5,513 bases of DNA. Origin: an uncultured Eggerthellaceae bacterium. GTDB taxonomy: Bacteria; Actinomycetota; Coriobacteriia; Coriobacteriales; Eggerthellaceae. Of this stretch, positions 3,988 through 5,513 are shown piece after piece (within the stretch, counting starts at the first letter, position 1; every line of letters starts with the position of its first letter). The stretch lies in assembly GCA_946631805.1 (NCBI GenBank), contig CAMPAJ010000128.1:1-5513 (forward strand), written 5' to 3'. A program made the position numbers and the translations under genes. Under the pieces are notes generated by a model. It did not search any database, was not told the DNA's origin, and saw only the letters and a list, made by a program, of their open reading frames with translations.

Positions 3988-5451
3988 ATGGAAACAGAGT
4001 CTGCTTGGAAGAAATACGATGCTGCCGCGCTTGACGAGCTCGAGCGCGTTTGCAAAGGATACAGGGAGTTCATCTCGAAAAACAAAACCGAACGTGAGTT
4101 TACCTCGGCCGCTATCGCGCAAGCGCGGGAGGCCGGCTACGTTGATTTGTACGAAGCGTTCGACGAGGGCCGCACGCTCGAAACGGGCGACAAGGTCTTC
4201 GCGCAAACGCATGGCAAAGCGGTTATATTGGCGCACATTGGTTCCGAGCCGTTGGTTAACGGTTTCAACATCTTGGGCGCCCATATAGATTCGCCGCGCC
4301 TCGACCTTAAGCAGAACCCGTTGTTCGAGCGTAACGGGCTCGCGCATCTGGACACGCATTACTACGGCGGCATCAAATACTATCAGTGGGTGACCTTGCC
4401 GCTTGCTCTGCACGGCGTTGTGGCGAAGAAAGACGGGACGGTTGTTCCGGTCAACGTCGGCGAAGACGAAGGTGACCCGGTGTTCTGCGTATCCGACCTG
4501 CTTATTCACCTTGCGAAGCAGCAGATGCAGAAAAAGGCCGACGATGTCGTGGAGGGCGAGGACCTCGACGTGCTCGTGGGGAGCCGTCCGCTCGTTTTGG
4601 GTGAGGAAGCCCAGTCCAAAGATGACGCCGATAAAACCGAGTTGGAAAAACTCGCGGCTAAGGAGCCGGTCAAGGCATATGTGCTGCAACTTCTGGCCGA
4701 CAAGTACGGTACGGAAGAAGCCGATTTCCTTTCGGCCGAAATCGAGGTCGTGCCCGCTGGGCCAGCTCGTGAGCTCGGTTTTGACCGCTCGATGATCCTG
4801 GGCTATGGCCAGGATGACTCGGCGTGCGCGTACCCGTCGCTCGCCGCCCAACTTGCGCTTGACGAAACACCCAAACGCACGGCGGTAACAGTGCTCGTGG
4901 ACAAAGAAGAAATCGGCAGCGTGGGTGCTACGGGCATGGCTTCGCTGTTCTTCGAAAACGTCATCGCCGTGCTCATGGAGCTGGCAGGCGAGGGTGGCGC
5001 CATCAACCTGCGCCGTGTCCTTGCGGCCTCGAGCATGCTTTCGAGCGACGTTTCGGCTGGCTTCGACCCAGCATACGCGAGCGTGTTCGAGCCGCGCAAC
5101 GCCGCCTTCGTGGGGCACGGCCTCGTGTTCAACAAGTACACGGGCTCTCGCGGGAAAGCTGGCAGCAACGATGCTTCGGCCGAGTACATGGCGCGCATCC
5201 GCCGCATCATGGATGACGCCGGCGTGGCGTTCCAGACTGCCGAGCTGGGTAAGGTTGACGCAGGTGGCGGTGGAACCATCGCGTACCTGCCGGCCAAGTA
5301 CGGCATGGACGTCATCGACTCGGGTGTGCCCGTGCTTTCGATGCATGCGCCGTGGGAGGTTACGAGCAAGGCTGATATCTACGAGGCCTACAAGGGCTAC
5401 GTCGCGTTCCTGCGCGACGCCGGTCCCAGCGCTCGTGTGCCGCAGGTGTAA
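3988..5451 (+). CDS. M18-family zinc aminopeptidase
   Basis: A 487-residue cytoplasmic metalloaminopeptidase, expected to remove N-terminal residues (acidic ones in characterised aspartyl aminopeptidases) from peptides as a large oligomer. The two-zinc site can be traced: His99 and Asp101 in GAHIDSPR, Asp276/Asp277 in GYGQDDSACAYPSL, Glu307/Glu308 in LVDKEEIGS, Asp354 in SSDVSAGFDP and His453 in LSMHAPWEV. A charged insert (about residues 181-228, QKKADDVVEGED through EKLAAKEPVKAY) is typical of the bacterial branch called putative aminopeptidase 1. ATG 3988 is chosen because GAAAGGA (3975-3981) is 6 nt upstream and the predicted transcript starts near 3960; the earlier ATGs at 3952 and 3961 overlap the -10 box or start site. 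The gene is monocistronic here, divergent from hsp20, and ends before a hairpin. Exact substrate preference cannot be read from sequence. Confidence 0.93.
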   Translation: METESAWKKYDAAALDELERVCKGYREFISKNKTEREFTSAAIAQAREAGYVDLYEAFDEGRTLETGDKVFAQTHGKAVILAHIGSEPLVNGFNILGAHIDSPRLDLKQNPLFERNGLAHLDTHYYGGIKYYQWVTLPLALHGVVAKKDGTVVPVNVGEDEGDPVFCVSDLLIHLAKQQMQKKADDVVEGEDLDVLVGSRPLVLGEEAQSKDDADKTELEKLAAKEPVKAYVLQLLADKYGTEEADFLSAEIEVVPAGPARELGFDRSMILGYGQDDSACAYPSLAAQLALDETPKRTAVTVLVDKEEIGSVGATGMASLFFENVIAVLMELAGEGGAINLRRVLAASSMLSSDVSAGFDPAYASVFEPRNAAFVGHGLVFNKYTGSRGKAGSNDASAEYMARIRRIMDDAGVAFQTAELGKVDAGGGGTIAYLPAKYGMDVIDSGVPVLSMHAPWEVTSKADIYEAYKGYVAFLRDAGPSARVPQV

Positions 5452-5462
5452 GGGTATTCCGT

Positions 5463-5492
5463 CCCGCCGCCCCGCGAGCCCTGGGCGGTGGG
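5463..5492 (+). terminator. Probable terminator of the aminopeptidase gene
   Basis: CCCGCCGCCC (5463-5472) pairs with GGGCGGTGGG (5483-5492) as a 10-bp stem with one G-U wobble and a 10-nt loop, 11 nt after the stop. It is followed by CCTTTCGCTTGG, only moderately T-rich. Confidence 0.65.
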
Positions 5493-5509
5493 CCTTTCGC
5501 TTGGCTTCG
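5490..5509 (+). repeat. Copy 2 of the dispersed 20-mer
   Basis: It matches 3731-3750 at 19 of 20 bases, differing at 5495. It begins in the 3' arm of the terminator stem and continues to 4 nt from the window edge, so the repeat may extend further outside. Confidence 0.7.
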
Positions 5510-5513
5510 CCTA

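Noticed and set aside
3793..5346. A 517-codon open frame on the minus strand opposite the aminopeptidase gene
   Set aside because: The plus-strand frame has the full M18 motif set and a ribosome binding site. The antisense product shows no recognisable domain and is explained by GC-rich codon bias.

Overview
The window is chromosomal, GC-rich (visibly near 60% in the genes) and densely coding. The proteins and codon use fit a Gram-positive of the Actinomycetota. A gut or oral Coriobacteriia/Eggerthellaceae type is my best guess from the combination of a citramalate synthase, a YerC-type TrpR-like regulator, an anaerobe-style M18 aminopeptidase and a class A small heat-shock protein. This is inference from memory of protein families; no search was run.

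Layout. 1-189 is the 3' end of an unidentified plus-strand gene. A candidate promoter containing a 20-bp-spaced direct repeat (196-227) precedes a two-gene unit: cimA (262-1872, citramalate synthase, threonine-independent isoleucine route) and, 4 nt later, a TrpR-like regulator of the YerC/YecD family (1877-2173). After an 85-bp gap with a bulged hairpin comes a nicotinamidase/isochorismatase-fold cysteine hydrolase (2259-2837) whose catalytic and metal-site residues are all visible. It converges on a minus-strand hsp20 (3010-3450). The 172-bp gap between them holds a perfect 16-bp-stem terminator (2870-2906) and a second 10-bp inverted repeat (2953-2991).

The least ordinary part is the 537-bp non-coding stretch between hsp20 and the next gene (3451-3987). 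It contains, in order: a hsp20 leader hairpin; a near-consensus minus-strand promoter (3544-3572); an AT-rich stretch with a further TATAAT; an exact 26-bp inverted repeat around a 61-nt centre (3710-3822); and a second, imperfect 101-bp palindrome (3847-3947). That palindrome is itself built from four alternating GAGTC/GACTC half-sites and abuts the -10 box of the downstream gene. A 15-bp motif at the hsp20 -10 box recurs in both arms of this palindrome. Part of the 26-bp element is repeated at the right edge of the window (20-mer, one mismatch), pointing to a dispersed repeat family.

3988-5451 is a complete M18-family zinc aminopeptidase followed by a probable terminator (5463-5492).

How the genes relate. 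cimA and the TrpR-like gene look co-transcribed and concern amino-acid biosynthesis. The divergent hsp20 and aminopeptidase are both protein-homeostasis functions and may share regulatory sequence. The hydrolase looks like a stand-alone gene, perhaps in NAD salvage. No phage, CRISPR, tRNA or rRNA is visible. I found no complete new multi-gene system; the non-coding block at 3540-3953 is the part worth testing.
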